A stretch of DNA of 64,000 bases from Combretum micranthum (lineage: Eukaryota; Streptophyta; Magnoliopsida; Myrtales; Combretaceae): positions 186,001 to 250,000 of the forward strand of contig JAMXBD010001048.1 in NCBI GenBank assembly GCA_024138025.1, read 5' to 3'. A program made the translations under genes and the position numbers. Within the stretch, counting starts at the first letter, position 1, and the number at the start of each line of letters is the position of its first letter. The notes below the pieces were generated by a model. The model was not told where the DNA came from and made no database searches. It was given only the letters and a program-made list of their open reading frames with translations. Of this stretch, positions 47,477 to 60,749 are shown piece after piece.

Positions 47477-48302
47477 ATATAATTATTAATTTATCAAAAT
47501 ACCACCAAACAAAACTTTTAAACAGATAAAATATAATTTACGATAGTAGGTATAAAAGCTGAAAAGTAAAAGCGTTAAATTAAAGATTCTATATATACCA
47601 TAGTGTTCAAAATATTTAATATCGACAATATATAAATTTTTATCTAAAAATATTATCGAACCAGTATTTATCATACGTATCATTTAGACACACAAAATTG
47701 ATTTTTGGATAAGTTATTTTTCCCACTCCTTACACAGTTGTTGATTACAAATTTATCATTTCTCTTTGTTTTTGCATTTCCATTCATCTATCTCCTTTAC
47801 ATTTTTTTTTTAATTTCCTTTCATGTTTTTTCTTCTCTTCATTTTAATTTCCTTGTACGTAACAACACATACACCATAACACATACACATGTATTAATAA
47901 AAGCTTTAAGTAATTTTTTGGAAATAAAAACTCTAGAATAATTGTTATATTTGTAGTGTTTAACTTATTAAACTACCCTAAAACTAAGATAACTATTAAC
48001 TAATGAATATAATAATATTTTTCCTTTAAACTTAGCAAATTCGGTGCAAATTGGTTGAATATATGACTGGGAATGCATTAGAGGTGCAGCAGCCGAAATC
48101 TTCATGTAATTGCTAAAGTTGCACCAAACAAGTAATTGACTAAAGAAAAACCAATAAAAGCCATCCAAATAAGCTTATAATTAATGCAAATAAATCATCC
48201 ATGCAACTAGGAAATTCGGTGGATGAATGTTGCTTTTTCTAGCTAAAAACGCTCCCAATTTGGTTTCTTCCTTGCATATAAAAATCCACTTTAATAACCA
48301 AC
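47477..48302 (+). repeat. 5' LTR of G, segment 2
   Basis: AT-rich, ending with a TATA box (48274-48287) and 15 further bases, where F4 inserted (CCAAC). No gene. Confidence 0.7.
48274..48287 (+). promoter_or_regulatory. TATA box of the G 5' LTR
   Basis: GCATATAAAAATCC. The downstream context on the other side of F4 (51841 onward) is A/C-rich, like a plant transcript leader. Confidence 0.6.
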
Positions 48303-51300
48303 TGTCACGCCCGAGCGTACTTAGTAGTAGTAAACAAGTCACCCTTGAATACTATCACTAGATTACCTTAAGAGAATGACAAGTTTTAAAACAGCAGGAT
48401 CTTTTAGTTGCTTGATAAGAATACAAATATTGAAAGAAAATAAACTTAGTGAATATATTACAAATATAGTTCTTTGAAGTACACAACTAATAATCTATTC
48501 TAATAGTAATAACCATTAAATAAAATATAATCGTAGACTTCCAGCTCTTAAGCTCTTATCGGAGTCATATTCCTGGAAGTGACTAACCAGGGTCGTAAAG
48601 TAAACCTGAAAAGACTGTTGGAGTATAAGCGAAACCACAGCTCAGTGAATAACTAGACATATCATACGTCACACAAGTTATTAACAAATCATATGTAATG
48701 CGAGCACTCAATCATATGCACAGATACAAGCTTGGATGATCTAGAATCTAAACAGGAAAAAGGTTTACGCCCTCTTTTTAAGGGTTGAAGAACCATATTT
48801 TATGACCTACCTGCCCAGGAGAGACTAAGTACACAAGAGTATCAACGATTTCTCGTTTTAAGGTTATCACTTTGAATATAATCAATTAAACTGACCATCT
48901 CCTGCAATCCCCTTAGAAACTCCCTAAGTATTAATCATTTCAAAGTGATACTACGGATGGCGTTCTTCGGTGCCATTTAGTTCTCGTAGAACCGACAGCC
49001 CAAAGAATACCTTGGAAGAACTAACACATTAGAACAACCAAGCATAAACAGAGAACCGAAATATTAATACGTAGTAGACTGTCACCCAAATATATATGCA
49101 ATAATGCAATTCGTGCAATGCATGATCAGATTATATTGTTAAGTCAATAATTCTTAATCAATTTCACGGTGACCATACATTGCACACAACCATCATTATT
49201 CTACTTCATAACATCAAATCATTGCATTATCACTTTTGTAAGGATATCTTAACAATCATACACTCAAATCATAACATACTTTCAAACATTCGTTTAATTA
49301 TCTTTGCATTATATATTCATCTACTTACAAGCACAATCAGTACAATATGACTGAATTACTCACCTGCTCGTACTGACTCAATCGTAGTAATCAGCTGATA
49401 AATTCTCTAGTGTATTAAAATTACCTATTTAAGATGAATAAAGTATTCATCAATATAGATTATAAAATTAGATTCCTATATGTGACTAATGTCCTAGACC
49501 TGGTATTTATCAAGTTTTATAGTGACTAATACTGATTCTATGTTATTCTATACTGATCTCAATACAAAATTATCTCTATTTATTATTTCTTAGTATTGTC
49601 GTGTTTCTCCTATTTTTTCTCGTATAATTATTTTGTTATTTTTAGAAGTCACATTACTAAAAAATTTAGCTTATTTTAATTTCCATTCTTACCTATTTTA
49701 TCTATTTAAAACAAATATTGACGAGTTATAACTTTTATTAATACTAAATATTTTTCCTTAACTCTAGGGTTTTAAGAATTATTAATCAAAATTTTCTAAG
49801 TATTTGTATTTACTTATTTACTTAATGAATTCAGTATTAGTACATATATATAATATATAATCAGTAGGTATATTACACATATATATGTATATATATATAT
49901 TCTATTTGTTTTAAAAACTAGCTTTCATTGAAGAAATTTGGCTGTACGCCTGCTCAAGGCCGCCGGCTTTCAAACCCAGGTGCCAGTGTAGACTTGATTT
50001 CAAGAATTATTTCATATTGGGTGCACCGGCTTTGAAAGCTGTCGGCTTTTAACGTACACCGGCTCTACGCCGTCAGCGTAAAACTCCAGGTAGCCGGCTT
50101 TCATTCAATTGTACGTGAAAATTATCTTTAGGTAGCCTCTGATCAGTGTAAGCCGCCTCTACGCCGCCGGCCTATCCATGTAAGCTGCCGGCGTTAAGCG
50201 ACTACACTGCTGACTTTTAGGCAGTATTAGTATTGTTCATCTTCTTCCTCATCTGTCCGATTCAATTTTGTTAAATTTCCTGCATTAAAAACATGCTCAA
50301 ACTATTTCTAAGTGTTTATATATCTTATTCCTAGTTAAACAACAACTCTTAACACTTCTATATACATATATTTTTAGATCTCGATGCTTACTAAAACATA
50401 GCTAGGGTTTCGGATTTTTACCTCGTTTGAGCCGATCCGATGGAATTCGAAGCTTGTAGTTGCGTTTATTACGTTCCTATGATTATTATAAGCCAGTTAT
50501 AATCCTTAGATTTGAAAAAAAAAAATTGTTTAAACTTCATCAACTTACCTTTGAACTCGTATCTAAGGGTTTTTCATTTTGTTTTTCCTTTGATCCGAAC
50601 TCGGACGTTTTGATCTGTTTGTTTTCTGTTTTCAGGTGGTTTTAGTTGCTAATTGAGAGTAGATTCGTTCTGGAAGGGTTTAGAAATTGATGAGGGTTGT
50701 TTGTTTCTCCATAAAGTTCATTAAACATATATATATAGAGAGAGGAAGGAGAAGAGAACTTCGGCTGCATTATTCCTCCGTGTTTTCCTCCGAATTTCCT
50801 TTGATTTGCTTCTCTTTTGGCTGTTGTTTTCAAGCCAATTAATGAGGAGTTGAGTTGGCAATTGATGATTGGTCATTGGGGTTTATTTGTTTGACAAATT
50901 GTGGATGAATTATTGTTCTTCTCCTCCGTTGCTTTCCCAGCCGAAAATCCATCGAAACTTATATATATTAATTTATTATTTAGTTTGAATTTTAAGATAA
51001 TTTAACGAGTTATACGGGTATAAATTACCTAATATTTGGGAGTTTTCGTATAAAAATATATTTATAGGAATATACAAAACACTTAGATTATCAAATAATA
51101 CAATTTTAGTATATATACGTAGTTAATTAATTGTATAATTTTATCTCCCCGCGATTAAAATTTCTTAAGCTCATAAGGTCAATTTTGTTTCAGGCTTCAA
51201 TAGCTTAAGAAGATTCGGTTTAGAACAATACGTGATTCGATTATTTATTTGAAATCCAGATCTTGAGTTATTTATCAGTTTATGTTTTCGTTGTGTATTT

Positions 51301-51840
51301 ATAATCCTAACGGTTTATCTTTGGGTTATCGTTTTCTGACTATAAGCGTAAATAATCATTTACTTATATCGCTTTTGATACAGAAGCTAAACTATAGATA
51401 TATCTTTAGTTTTGATAATTAACGTGAAATCTTATTAGTTATTAATACTATCTAGGGATCTTGAATTTATGGTTTGAGTCTAAATATAAGCTCATTACTA
51501 CTCGTTGTTCTAATCTCGAATCATTATCGGGATCAAAAACAATCATATAATCTCTATATTTATATTTTTTTTATTTAAACCTATTTGTATATCAGGTTTC
51601 GGGTTTAATTTTAGATTTTCTTTTAATCATATCTTGAATTATTTATTCAAGATACGAAATCTTGTTTTTGGTATCAGCTAGGGTTTAAGAAATTCTTTAT
51701 TCGAATTCTAAATCCTTTATCTAACCAAATTCTAGATATTAATCTATTCTTAGAATTTGATTAGAATCTAAATCTATTATCTAGTTCATACAATCTACTT
51801 TAAAATCATATACTAGAGTGGAAAATTTCCGGGGTTTACA
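48303..51840 (-). mobile_element. Solo LTR F4, 3.5 kb
   Basis: An exact TSD, CCAAC at 48298-48302 and 51841-51845. On the plus strand it starts TGTCACGCCCGAGCG and ends GGGGTTTACA, so it reads TGTAAACCCC...GGGCGTGACA on the minus strand. It has a GC-rich array at 49940-50225. A possible TATA/CT start region on the minus strand lies near 50725-50745. The remainder is AT-rich without genes. Confidence 0.93.
49940..50225. repeat. GCCGCCGGCGTA-type array in LTR F4
   Basis: Words such as AAGGCCGCCGGCTTTC, TACACCGGCTCTACGCCG, CTACGCCGCCGGCCTATC and AGCTGCCGGCGTTAAG recur in both orientations. It lies about 500-800 bp downstream of the predicted start region on the minus strand. Confidence 0.8.
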
Positions 51841-52329
51841 CCAACAAACAAAGCTTTAAAGACAAAACAGACAAACCCAAAACCACAACATAAAACAACC
51901 AGAAAATTTCCAAACAATAGCACAAAATTATCTCCTTTACACAAGCTTTATCAAGACATCAATCAAGCTTAGAAAGGAAGAAATAAAGGTAACATAAATT
52001 CGTTTAAGTTAAGTTTATATATCGAACATTAGCTTAAACAATGTTTTACTCAACATTAGGTCCGTGACAAGCTTTGGAGAAGGTTATAGCGTCTCAATAC
52101 CAGCTCAAAACAAGGTAATCCGTCACTCTAAAACTCCATATATTTTATGATACATGAAAGCTTGGGAATCATAAGATTCAGAGATTAGAAGATGTAATAA
52201 GTATTAAAATATCATGAAAAATAGTTTTGAATCATGTAGAAACACTTAGAAAGACTTTAGAAATGATTTTAAAGTATAAAATGGAAGAAAATCGGATCAA
52301 ATCGACGAAGAAGACGATGAACAGTCATT

Positions 52330-52455
52330 TTCTAAAAGAGCACGGGTGGAACACGGACCGTGTTCATCCTGTGTACCTCTCGGCTTCGATTCTGGGTTTG
52401 AACCCCAGAAAGCATGGCTGGTACACGACCGTGTACCAAGCCGTGTACCCTGCAG
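52330..52455. repeat. ACACGG-CCGTGT word array in the G LTR
   Basis: ACACGGACCGTGTTCATCC, GTACACGACCGTGTACC and AGCCGTGTACCC are variants of one inverted word. The array lies about 510 bp downstream of the G TATA box once F4 is removed. Confidence 0.75.
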
Positions 52456-52469
52456 ATTCCTTAATAAAA

Positions 52470-53279
52470 ATAAAAATAATATTTTGAATTTAAATTGTTT
52501 AGCCCATATATTTATTAATATTATTATTAATAATATGAATATTATCATTATTATTTTATTATTAATATGATTGTATTGTTGTTAATGTTCTTAATGTTAT
52601 TATCATTAATAGTATTACTATTCTTATTATTATTAAAAGGTGGTGTTATAATTAAACACATTATTAATATGATTATTACTAATCTTATTATTTTATTATG
52701 ATTAATATTATTAAAATCAGTAGGGTTATGATAATTAAAACCATTAATATGATTAATATGCTAATTAAGACTATTACTAATATTATAATTATTATCCTAT
52801 TGTTAAAACTATTATGATCATTATTAATTTAATTAATAATATAATTATTATTAATTCTACTAAGTTATTATTCGTGTTGTTAAGATTATTATTAATAATA
52901 TGAATGTTTTATAGATATTATGATAACTACTAATATTATTAGTAATAAATAATTATTATTATCATCATCAATATTATGACTATTAAAATTACTATTATAT
53001 GATTGTTATTGATTTTTTTTATTATTATTATCAATATAATTATTATGATTGAATGGATATTACTATTATTACTGTTATAATTATCATTATGATTCTTATT
53101 TTGATTATAATATTATAATGACCACTCATAATTTTGTTATTATTAATATCAACTATTAATTATTATTATTAATATCAACTATTAATTATTATTATTATTT
53201 TTTTTATTATTATCACTATAATCTATAATATTATATAAGTATTACTCTTGATGATGATGATATTATATATTATTATTAT
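52470..53279. repeat. ATT/TAA-rich low-complexity block in the G LTR
   Basis: About 800 bp made almost entirely of ATT, TAT and TAA words with rare G or C. It resumes for about 150 bp after H (56545-56700). It is not a perfect microsatellite. The sequence TATTAATTATTATTATTAAT-like unit is locally doubled near 53140-53190. Confidence 0.85.
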
Positions 53280-53978
53280 TGTAAGTCCCAGTTTTCCTAG
53301 TAGTCAAGTAAACTTCGGAAACCGGAAAACAAAAAACCCTAAACCGAATTAGTTCAAGCTTAGTAAGAGAAACCTAGAAACCCTAGATCCGGTTTTCCTT
53401 TGGTATATCAAAAGAAATTTTATAAAATAATTTAATGGGGAATATTGTCTTAAAGTATATTTCAAACCATAGAAAGTTTGGATTTTGAAAAATTTTCTAT
53501 TCTGGGCCTTCCCGATCTCCATTACGGAAAAGCGAGCCCTGGAGCTAGAAGCTCAGAAAATATCTAGAATACTCTTTAGAACCAAAATTTCATAAGGATT
53601 TCAAAAATATAAGTTTTATAATTTTTTGGGTTATAAAAATAATAGTTATAGCCTTTTCCCGTATTTTATTTACTACCGGTAAAGTAAATGTCTTGTCTAC
53701 TATTTATCACTATTCACAAGTATAACCTACTACACACATAACCCATACCCTAGTCTTACATCCTTACAAACACTCATTATATTTTCTTTTCCAAGAAATT
53801 TTTGTCTCTTAAACAAATTATCACATTTAATACATTTTATTACATAAATTCCAATTTCAAACAAATTTAACTCTCCCTCTCTCTTTCTTCTTTTATGGTC
53901 GGTGCAAATCCCCCCTTTTTGCCCTCTATTTACTTTATTTTTCTTCTTTTATTATACAAACAAACCCTAATTACACTT

Positions 53979-53992
53979 AATATAAATAATCC
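53979..53992 (+). promoter_or_regulatory. TATA box of LTR H
   Basis: AATATAAATAATCC, followed by a CT-rich stretch. Confidence 0.5.
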
Positions 53993-55843
53993 TTAACTTT
54001 CTCTCTCCTTCATTTTTCATTTCATTTGTTCAAAAATCACAAAACTCTCTTTATTTCCTCTCATTACCGTGAGCCTATACCCCATCACACACACACACAA
54101 CAAGCTTCTTTATTCTTCATTTCTTCACTTAAACCAACTTTAGGTGATGATTCATAAGATTTCCTATCATTTAATCTTGTAATTGCAAGATTATTCATGT
54201 ATATTTTCACCTTAAATCCCCATGAGCATTTGCTAAGGATAAGAAAATGCTAATACATGAATATCAAGCCATCACAAGAGTAGATCTTGTGTTTGATGAG
54301 TTTTGGTTGAGATATTATCATGTTCATGCATATAAAAGTAGAGATCTTGCATAAAAATATATGTTCATGTTCTTAAACTCCTTTTCATGCATTATAAGTA
54401 GTAGATCTAACACTTAGACACTCATATTATACTTGACATTCATGTTCATATAGATATTTTGTGCTTTCATGCATTAATGCTCATAAAGATTTAGTCTTGT
54501 GTATATAAATGTGGTAGTTAGTGGATCTTTATGTAGATAAGACAAAGAACTTAAAAAGGAAAAGTTTTTGCTAGGAATATTCAAAAGAAAATTCGTCTGA
54601 CTACAAAGCCATATTTTAAAAACCCTTGTATCAACTTTAAAACTCATGTTTTATGTGAAAAATGAAGGGTATAGGTAATAGGTATCATTAAGTAGTGATT
54701 TTTGTAAGTTGAAATGAGTTTTGATGAGATTAATGTGTAAAATAAGAAGTAGAATCAAGATGGAAAAATTTTGAGTTAGTAGTCAACTTGTAAAATTCGT
54801 AACTTTGGATGGTGCCTACGAAAACACCTATTATCCAAGCTCAAAATCAAAGTTTTCTGTATTAAATGAAGTCCTTAGGTAGTAGGTAAGTCTTAAATTT
54901 TAATGCATTACACAAGTTTTTCCAAAAGGCATCATTCAAAAAGTGGATTTCTAAAAATTCATATTTTTGAGTAAATCCTATTTGAAAACATATTTGCAAA
55001 GTGTAAAATGCAAATTTTTATGTAAAAATGAAGGTTTTAGGTAGTGTATGTTATGAAGACTCAATTTTAACTTAGATAACTAGAAATTCCTAGGAATGAA
55101 TTCCAAAACACTAGTGTGATGTCAAAGTTAGAAAACTAGATTTTTTAAAGGTAATTATGGTTGAAGTCTTGCAAATTAAGAGTTCTAAAATTTTCTTTTA
55201 GCAAAAATCCTCAAGATCATGCATACATTGAACTCATCACATGTCATTCATGTTAGGAAATCATATATATTTCATGTATACTTGAATTATCAAATAGATA
55301 CTTGACCAAGTTATGGTCATTTTAAGTCGAGACTTCCGCAAATAGCGAGAATTACAATTTTGATTAGTTTTGATATATAGTTTGGATTAGTTAAGTGATG
55401 AAATACTTATTAGGGTATTTCTTCCTTGTTAGGTGATCCCGAAATCGATGAATCCTTACCACCTGATTAATATTACTAAAAGATCGGCGAACCATGGCCA
55501 AGTGAATATCACTTCCAATTTCAATTATGGTTTGTGATTGTAATGATAGTTGCACTAGTTACTTAGAAAAGATAAAATGAATATGCATGATGGGGTTGAA
55601 TGGGAATTATATATGTCTGTTGTTGTTATGTGAAGTTGAATTTAAAAAATATCGAAGTAGGGTGATTAATCATTGCTTGTATAGATGAGCTAGGATTGAC
55701 TGTCTGTGAATATTGATTGGTCACCTAAAAGAATTGGTATAATTGATTATCCGAAATTGAAGATGAAATTGAACTCATTCATAACACAATGGGGATGGAG
55801 CATTAGCATTTGTTGGCTTTCCGTGAGCCTAAACTATGTAAAT

Positions 55844-55932
55844 GTTGGTTAATCGTGATCCATAAAACGAATTATTGAGTTGGTTAATCGTGATCCATAA
55901 AATGAATTATAAGTTGGTTAATCGTGAGCCTA
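55844..55932. repeat. Minisatellite of about 35 bp, nearly three units, in LTR H
   Basis: GTTGGTTAATCGTGATCCAT begins at 55844 and 55879; a third, slightly changed copy begins at 55913. Confidence 0.9.
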
Positions 55933-56544
55933 AACGGCATCGTACCACAGGATTCGTTAATCTACTAACCCAGGATAGAGGGCGCAAGTCCATTCACATA
56001 TGATTTTTGGCCGGTCATATGTTTGATGAATTCACGTGTTTGGTGCATATCATTTGTCTGATTAATTACTTGTCTAATTGATATGTTATAATTGCGATTA
56101 TGGAAGTATTTACTCACTAAGCTAGTATAGCTTACGCCCCTATAGTTTCTGTTTGTTGCAGGACGAGTTTATTTGGCTTAGACCGAGACAGGCTACAGCT
56201 CAGGTACAGGAGCTAAGCGTTTCCTATAGAAGTTGTATTCATATTATCTAGACTTCCACAGGAAACCAAAAGACTCTGAATGACTGTAATGGACCTTTAA
56301 ATATTCTTTTGCAGAGGAATGCCCCTTAGATTTTGTAACTTATTGCATATGCGTTTTGATTTATTATTTAATGCTATCGAATGCCGAGTTAAACTACTTA
56401 ACTCCATTGAATAGAGTATTCTGTTGTCGTAAAGGGACGCCTTACATCTATACGAGACTTCCGAAAGACTTGGATAGTAATTCGAGAGTCTTATATGGTA
56501 TGTGGCGGACTGTTACGTTTATGATACCCCTATGGGGCGTGACA

Positions 56545-57535
56545 ATTATTGTTGTCATTGAAATTACTATTGTTTCATTAAAGTTATTATGAAAAATAAT
56601 ATTAGTATTACTAATAAATTATTTTATAATTATTATTATTAATATTACTAATATTATTATCACTGTTGTTAATATTAGTATACTTTATAAATAAAAATAA
56701 AGTATAATAATTGTAAAATAATTATTTTATACATAAGAATGGAAATTTAAATAAGATAAATTTTTGAATAATGTAATACCCTTACATAGCAAGAAAATTA
56801 TATGAAGCATATAAAAAGAAACACGACAACACTAAATAATAGTAAATAAATACGAGTACTATAATGAATAAGATAAGGAACAATATAAAAACAGCAATAA
56901 TAATAATAAGTATAAAAAAATAAAAGCCCACTAAATATCAATTTTTCGAATGCTCGATAGAAATATAAAATATTTTAAGATCAAGACAAGAAAAATGAAA
57001 ATAAATATTAAATAATAATTAATTATCATAGGTTCATTAAATGACCAATACAGGTAATAGAAATTATATTAAATATCAAGATAGGACACTTAGATAATCA
57101 TAAAAGTTTAGTTGCACTATTTACATTACGTTAAAAAAATTTATCGTAATAAGTGACAATAAATTGTAATTAATATAAATAAAACTAATATATCTTAAAT
57201 AAATTATTCTACTAAGTGAAAATCATATTAGATTGATTAAGCTAAATAACGTAGATTTAGTAATTGAATTAGGTGATTAGTTTCAATAAACGCAGCTTAG
57301 ATTAATATACTAGGTAAAACCATAAAAAAAAAGAGTACGTAATTTCTAAAATACGTCTAGTTTAGAATTAGTGTAAATTATAGTATAAGCTATACGATAA
57401 TTAATATGATGAATATGTTGTTTCAAGTATCTTATTTTTAGAGCTAATAAAAATGATTAAATAATAAAATTGGATAACCATTACAAAAAGGAAGACTACT
57501 CTTGTAAATTCCATAACTTTTATCATAAGAAAATA

Positions 57536-57570
<35 letters not shown>

Positions 57571-58933
57571 AAGAGATAAAATTCCTAAATAAATAAGTAG
57601 AGAATATACCAAAATTGATAACTAGGACCTGAAAGAATATCATCAATATCGTTATGTAAATAACAAAATAATGATAAATATCTGTTATTTCATTTTCATA
57701 GAAAAAATAGATCAATTCTTGGATTTCCGGTAGCATATTCCGATAGTTTGACCTTATCACATTGTTTGTGTTTATAGTATAGCTAAAACTAGTAATCAAA
57801 TGATAAACTGACATGCATGTGGGATTGGGTTATACTGTATGCTGCTTGGTGAATGTTTGGCTGTCAAAACACTATATTGTAAGTGAAAATTTATTGCATG
57901 ATGTTTAATGTATGAATCATGTTATTGTTTGTCTATAAACTGTATGCTCACCTTAAACTTAACTAAAAACTACTGGTACCATAAAGAAAATGGGCATGCA
58001 TCGCATGCATCACATAAATTGCGTATATTGCATAAAGTGGGGCCACCTACTCGTGTTAATGTTCTGGACCTCTAGTAATGCTTGGTAAGTCTAGGCCTGT
58101 GAGGCTAATAGTCATACGCAAGGTTACCTTAGAGTCTGTTGGTACCATAGAAATTAAAAGGTAAACAAAGGAACGCTGCTGATGGTGTTGCTTGGAAAGA
58201 CTAACACCTAGTGGAGGAGTCTAAGGCAAAAAGCAGGAAATGAGAGACTTAAGATATGTTTAATTTAAAGAGATAGTTAAAGTGAGGATTGTTGTATTCC
58301 TGTATGCTTAGTCACCCCTAGGAAAGTGAACCACATAGTCATGTGATTCCTTCAACCCCCAAGAGAGAGTGTAAATCTCCATTGGTTTGGATTCCGGTCA
58401 TCCAAACTGCGCATGCCTCATATGGTTCCTTGTCGCATTTCATATATTTAGTAATTATACTTATTTGTTATTGTTTGATGTGTGGTCTGATCAGGTTATC
58501 TCACTGAGCCCATGGTTCGATCACTCCCAAAACAGTTTTTGTGCAAGATTAGTACTGGCTAGGATCAGGCTAGGAATATGTGAAGAGAGCTTCTCCAACA
58601 GACTTCATTGAAGATAGAAATATAGGATATAGTAAACTTAAAATGTAAATTAGATAAATTTTGTAATAATTGAAATTTTTAAGTTGTAAAGTCTAAAACC
58701 CATTTTCACTATTTGATAGGGGATATCGATTCTCTGCAGTCTTGGAAGAAAGTGGAAAAATCGGATTCCATAGTTGAAATCCAGTAATATAATATATTAT
58801 TTATATGACAGACTTTGATAAATAAATAGAGTCTTGTACACTCTGACTTACAAGATGGCTCTCATATTACGGGTGCACTCGTGGTATGATAGCTTTATAT
58901 TAATCCTACTATACCCCCTTTAGAGGCGTGACA
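56545..58933 (+). repeat. 5' LTR of G, segment 4 (LTR end)
   Basis: AT-rich at first, then the block with CTCACTGAGCCC near 58500 and the end TAGAGGCGTGACA. A (TA)n/(GA)n tract is at about 57537-57570. Open frames at 57401-57814 (minus) and 58387-58611 (plus) are low-complexity or short and unsupported. Confidence 0.75.
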
Positions 58934-59682
58934 GAGTTTAGCATCAGAGCTATAGGTTTGTCAGAGATAAGAGCAACCTACCAAATGTGAGATTGTGATA
59001 GAACTTGGGTAGATAAATTAAGTTTATAAATGAAAAGACATAGACATTTAGACTATATACAACTATATATATGTATTACAAGTATAATATGGAAACATAT
59101 AGCCCATAAAGATGTAGATGATGAACTCTTACATCTTTTCCCAATATCTAAAGGCATTATAACCCTAAAGACAGAAGCAAACCACGAGCTTCTATGTCTA
59201 TTGAGATTAAGATGGTAAGACTACAAAATATACTCTTTATCTTTATCAAATGGAGTAGAATTAACAAGAAGGCTTAACAACTATAAGATAGTACAACACG
59301 ACACATCAGGGGAGATATTAGTCATATCTTCGGTTATACTATAGTAGGCAAGAATCCTTATGACCTCGTATTAGAAGATTGGTCAATACATTTGGAAAGA
59401 TGAATAAAAGTAGATACTTTCTCCTATATTAAGACGTTATCAATTGAAGTAGAAAAGATTTATTCTGATACATTCTAAGAAAAAGAAAAGGAAGACTGGA
59501 AATTGGTAAAGTAATAATATTAAATAAATCATCATGATTATCATTACCATGAGCAAGGTCATAGTTCTGGTAACAAGGAATAACCTAAATTGGATCAGTA
59601 TACTATGGAAAAGAAGTCCTTATATCTGAATCTATAAATGGTGTAATAGGAAGTTGGAGGAAGTAGTTTATTTGATTTAAGC
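58934..59682 (+). mobile_element. G internal region, leader and decayed upstream coding
   Basis: It opens with the PBS (58938-58950). Beyond about 59000 there are short broken frames (for example 59030-59218) that do not resemble known gag sequence. They may be the remains of gag's N-terminus or of an upstream ORF like that in T. It ends at the TAAGC target site of F3. Confidence 0.45.
58938..58950 (+). promoter_or_regulatory. Primer binding site of G (tRNA-iMet type)
   Basis: TTAGCATCAGAGC against TTGGTATCAGAGC: 11 of 13 bases match, both differences are transitions, and it lies 4 nt after the LTR end. Confidence 0.75.
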
Positions 59683-60169
59683 TGAAATACCCCAAACCTT
59701 CACATATATTCAAAATTGGGTTTAGACAGATTTGAATGAATTAAATTAATCATAGGATATAAATAGACAAGTTAACAAAGTTAGATTAGTAATTAATTAA
59801 ATAAAATTTGAGATTTTGATTCTAAATCTCCTAAACATGTTTCTAAATTGTTTAGAGGATTTCTAAACTCTTGATTCTTAGTATAAACACTAAGTCCTAA
59901 GTCTTTACAAAATTTGAGTTCATTTGCTTGAATAAAAATATCAGTTCTTAAATTCGAACTCAAAATTAAATATCTTTGTATCTAAATTAAATTCCTAAAT
60001 TAAGTTCTTAATTTCTAACCTATTAGTTCAGAAATCATCTTCTAAATACTTTTGAAACTATAGATATTGATCCAGTAGTTCTAAATATAATACGTTATTT
60101 TGAAAATATATTTATATTTATCTTTTCCCTTTTATATTTATTTTTCTTCCCCTGCCTTTATTTTTTTTT

Positions 60170-60174
60170 CTCTT

Positions 60175-60220
<46 letters not shown>

Positions 60221-60237
60221 TCTTCTTCTTCTTCTTT
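60170..60237. repeat. CT/CTT microsatellite in LTR F3
   Basis: A run of TC dinucleotides followed by TTC trinucleotides; a further CTT run is at about 60250-60280. Confidence 0.9.
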
Positions 60238-60749
60238 CCCGTATCTTCTCTTCCTTCTTCTTCTTCTTCTTCTTCTTATTCTTCATTTTCTCTTCTCTCT
60301 TTCTTCAATTCATCTCACCACATCTCAAATTCAACAAAGCTAAAGGAAAAGTCAAAGTTAGGAATGAAGATAGAAGAAGAATTTACATGTTTCTCCAAAA
60401 GCTAAGTTTTCTATTTCAAGTTATCTTTGTTTTATTTGGTGTTTAAGTTAATAATTGATGAATTTATGCTAATTTAGGATAAGAGTGCTGTTTATATATA
60501 TATGTGTGTGTGTTGAAGTTATGGTTGTTGGAAGTTGGTTTTGAGATTGAAGATAATGAATAGTGATTTAGAGTTGTTAGTGTTTGAAGTGGATTATATG
60601 TTTTTTGATGTGTTGAATATGGATGATTGATGTTGAGGAATTCATATATCAAGTTTAGAAAGCTTAGAAAGTGATTTGGAGAAGTTTGGAAGTGTTAAAA
60701 TGGTTTGCAAAACTTAAGTTTTTGAAAACAAGTTTCTATCAAAAGTGTG

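Larger units (their letters stand above)
51841..53279 (+). repeat. 5' LTR of G, segment 3, with word array and ATT-rich block
   Basis: It begins with an A/C-rich leader, then an ACACGGACCGTGT-type array (52330-52455), then an ATT/TAA-rich low-complexity block (52470-53279) in which H inserted. Short frames over the array are not genes. Confidence 0.7.
53280..56544 (+). mobile_element. Solo LTR H (Tekay-like), 3.3 kb
   Basis: An exact TSD, ATTAT at 53275-53279 and 56545-56549 (in ATT-rich surroundings). It starts TGTAAGTCCCAG and ends ATGGGGCGTGACA. It is collinear with LTRs A and E3 in its downstream half (CTCACTAAGCTAGTATAGC block). TATA box at 53979-53992, and a 35-bp minisatellite at 55844-55932. 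The open frame at 56356-56592 lies in the LTR end and is not a gene. Confidence 0.9.

Noticed and set aside
48180..48300. Promoter of a host gene (TATA box, A/C-rich leader)
   Set aside because: No gene follows after removing F4. The sequence belongs to the G LTR, whose end and PBS are found at 58933-58950.
57401..57814. 137-codon open frame on the minus strand
   Set aside because: AT-rich Ile/Tyr/Phe string including a (TA)n/(GA)n microsatellite, within the LTR of G.
60100..60405. 101-codon Ser/Leu/Phe-rich open frame
   Set aside because: A direct translation of the CT/CTT microsatellite in F3.
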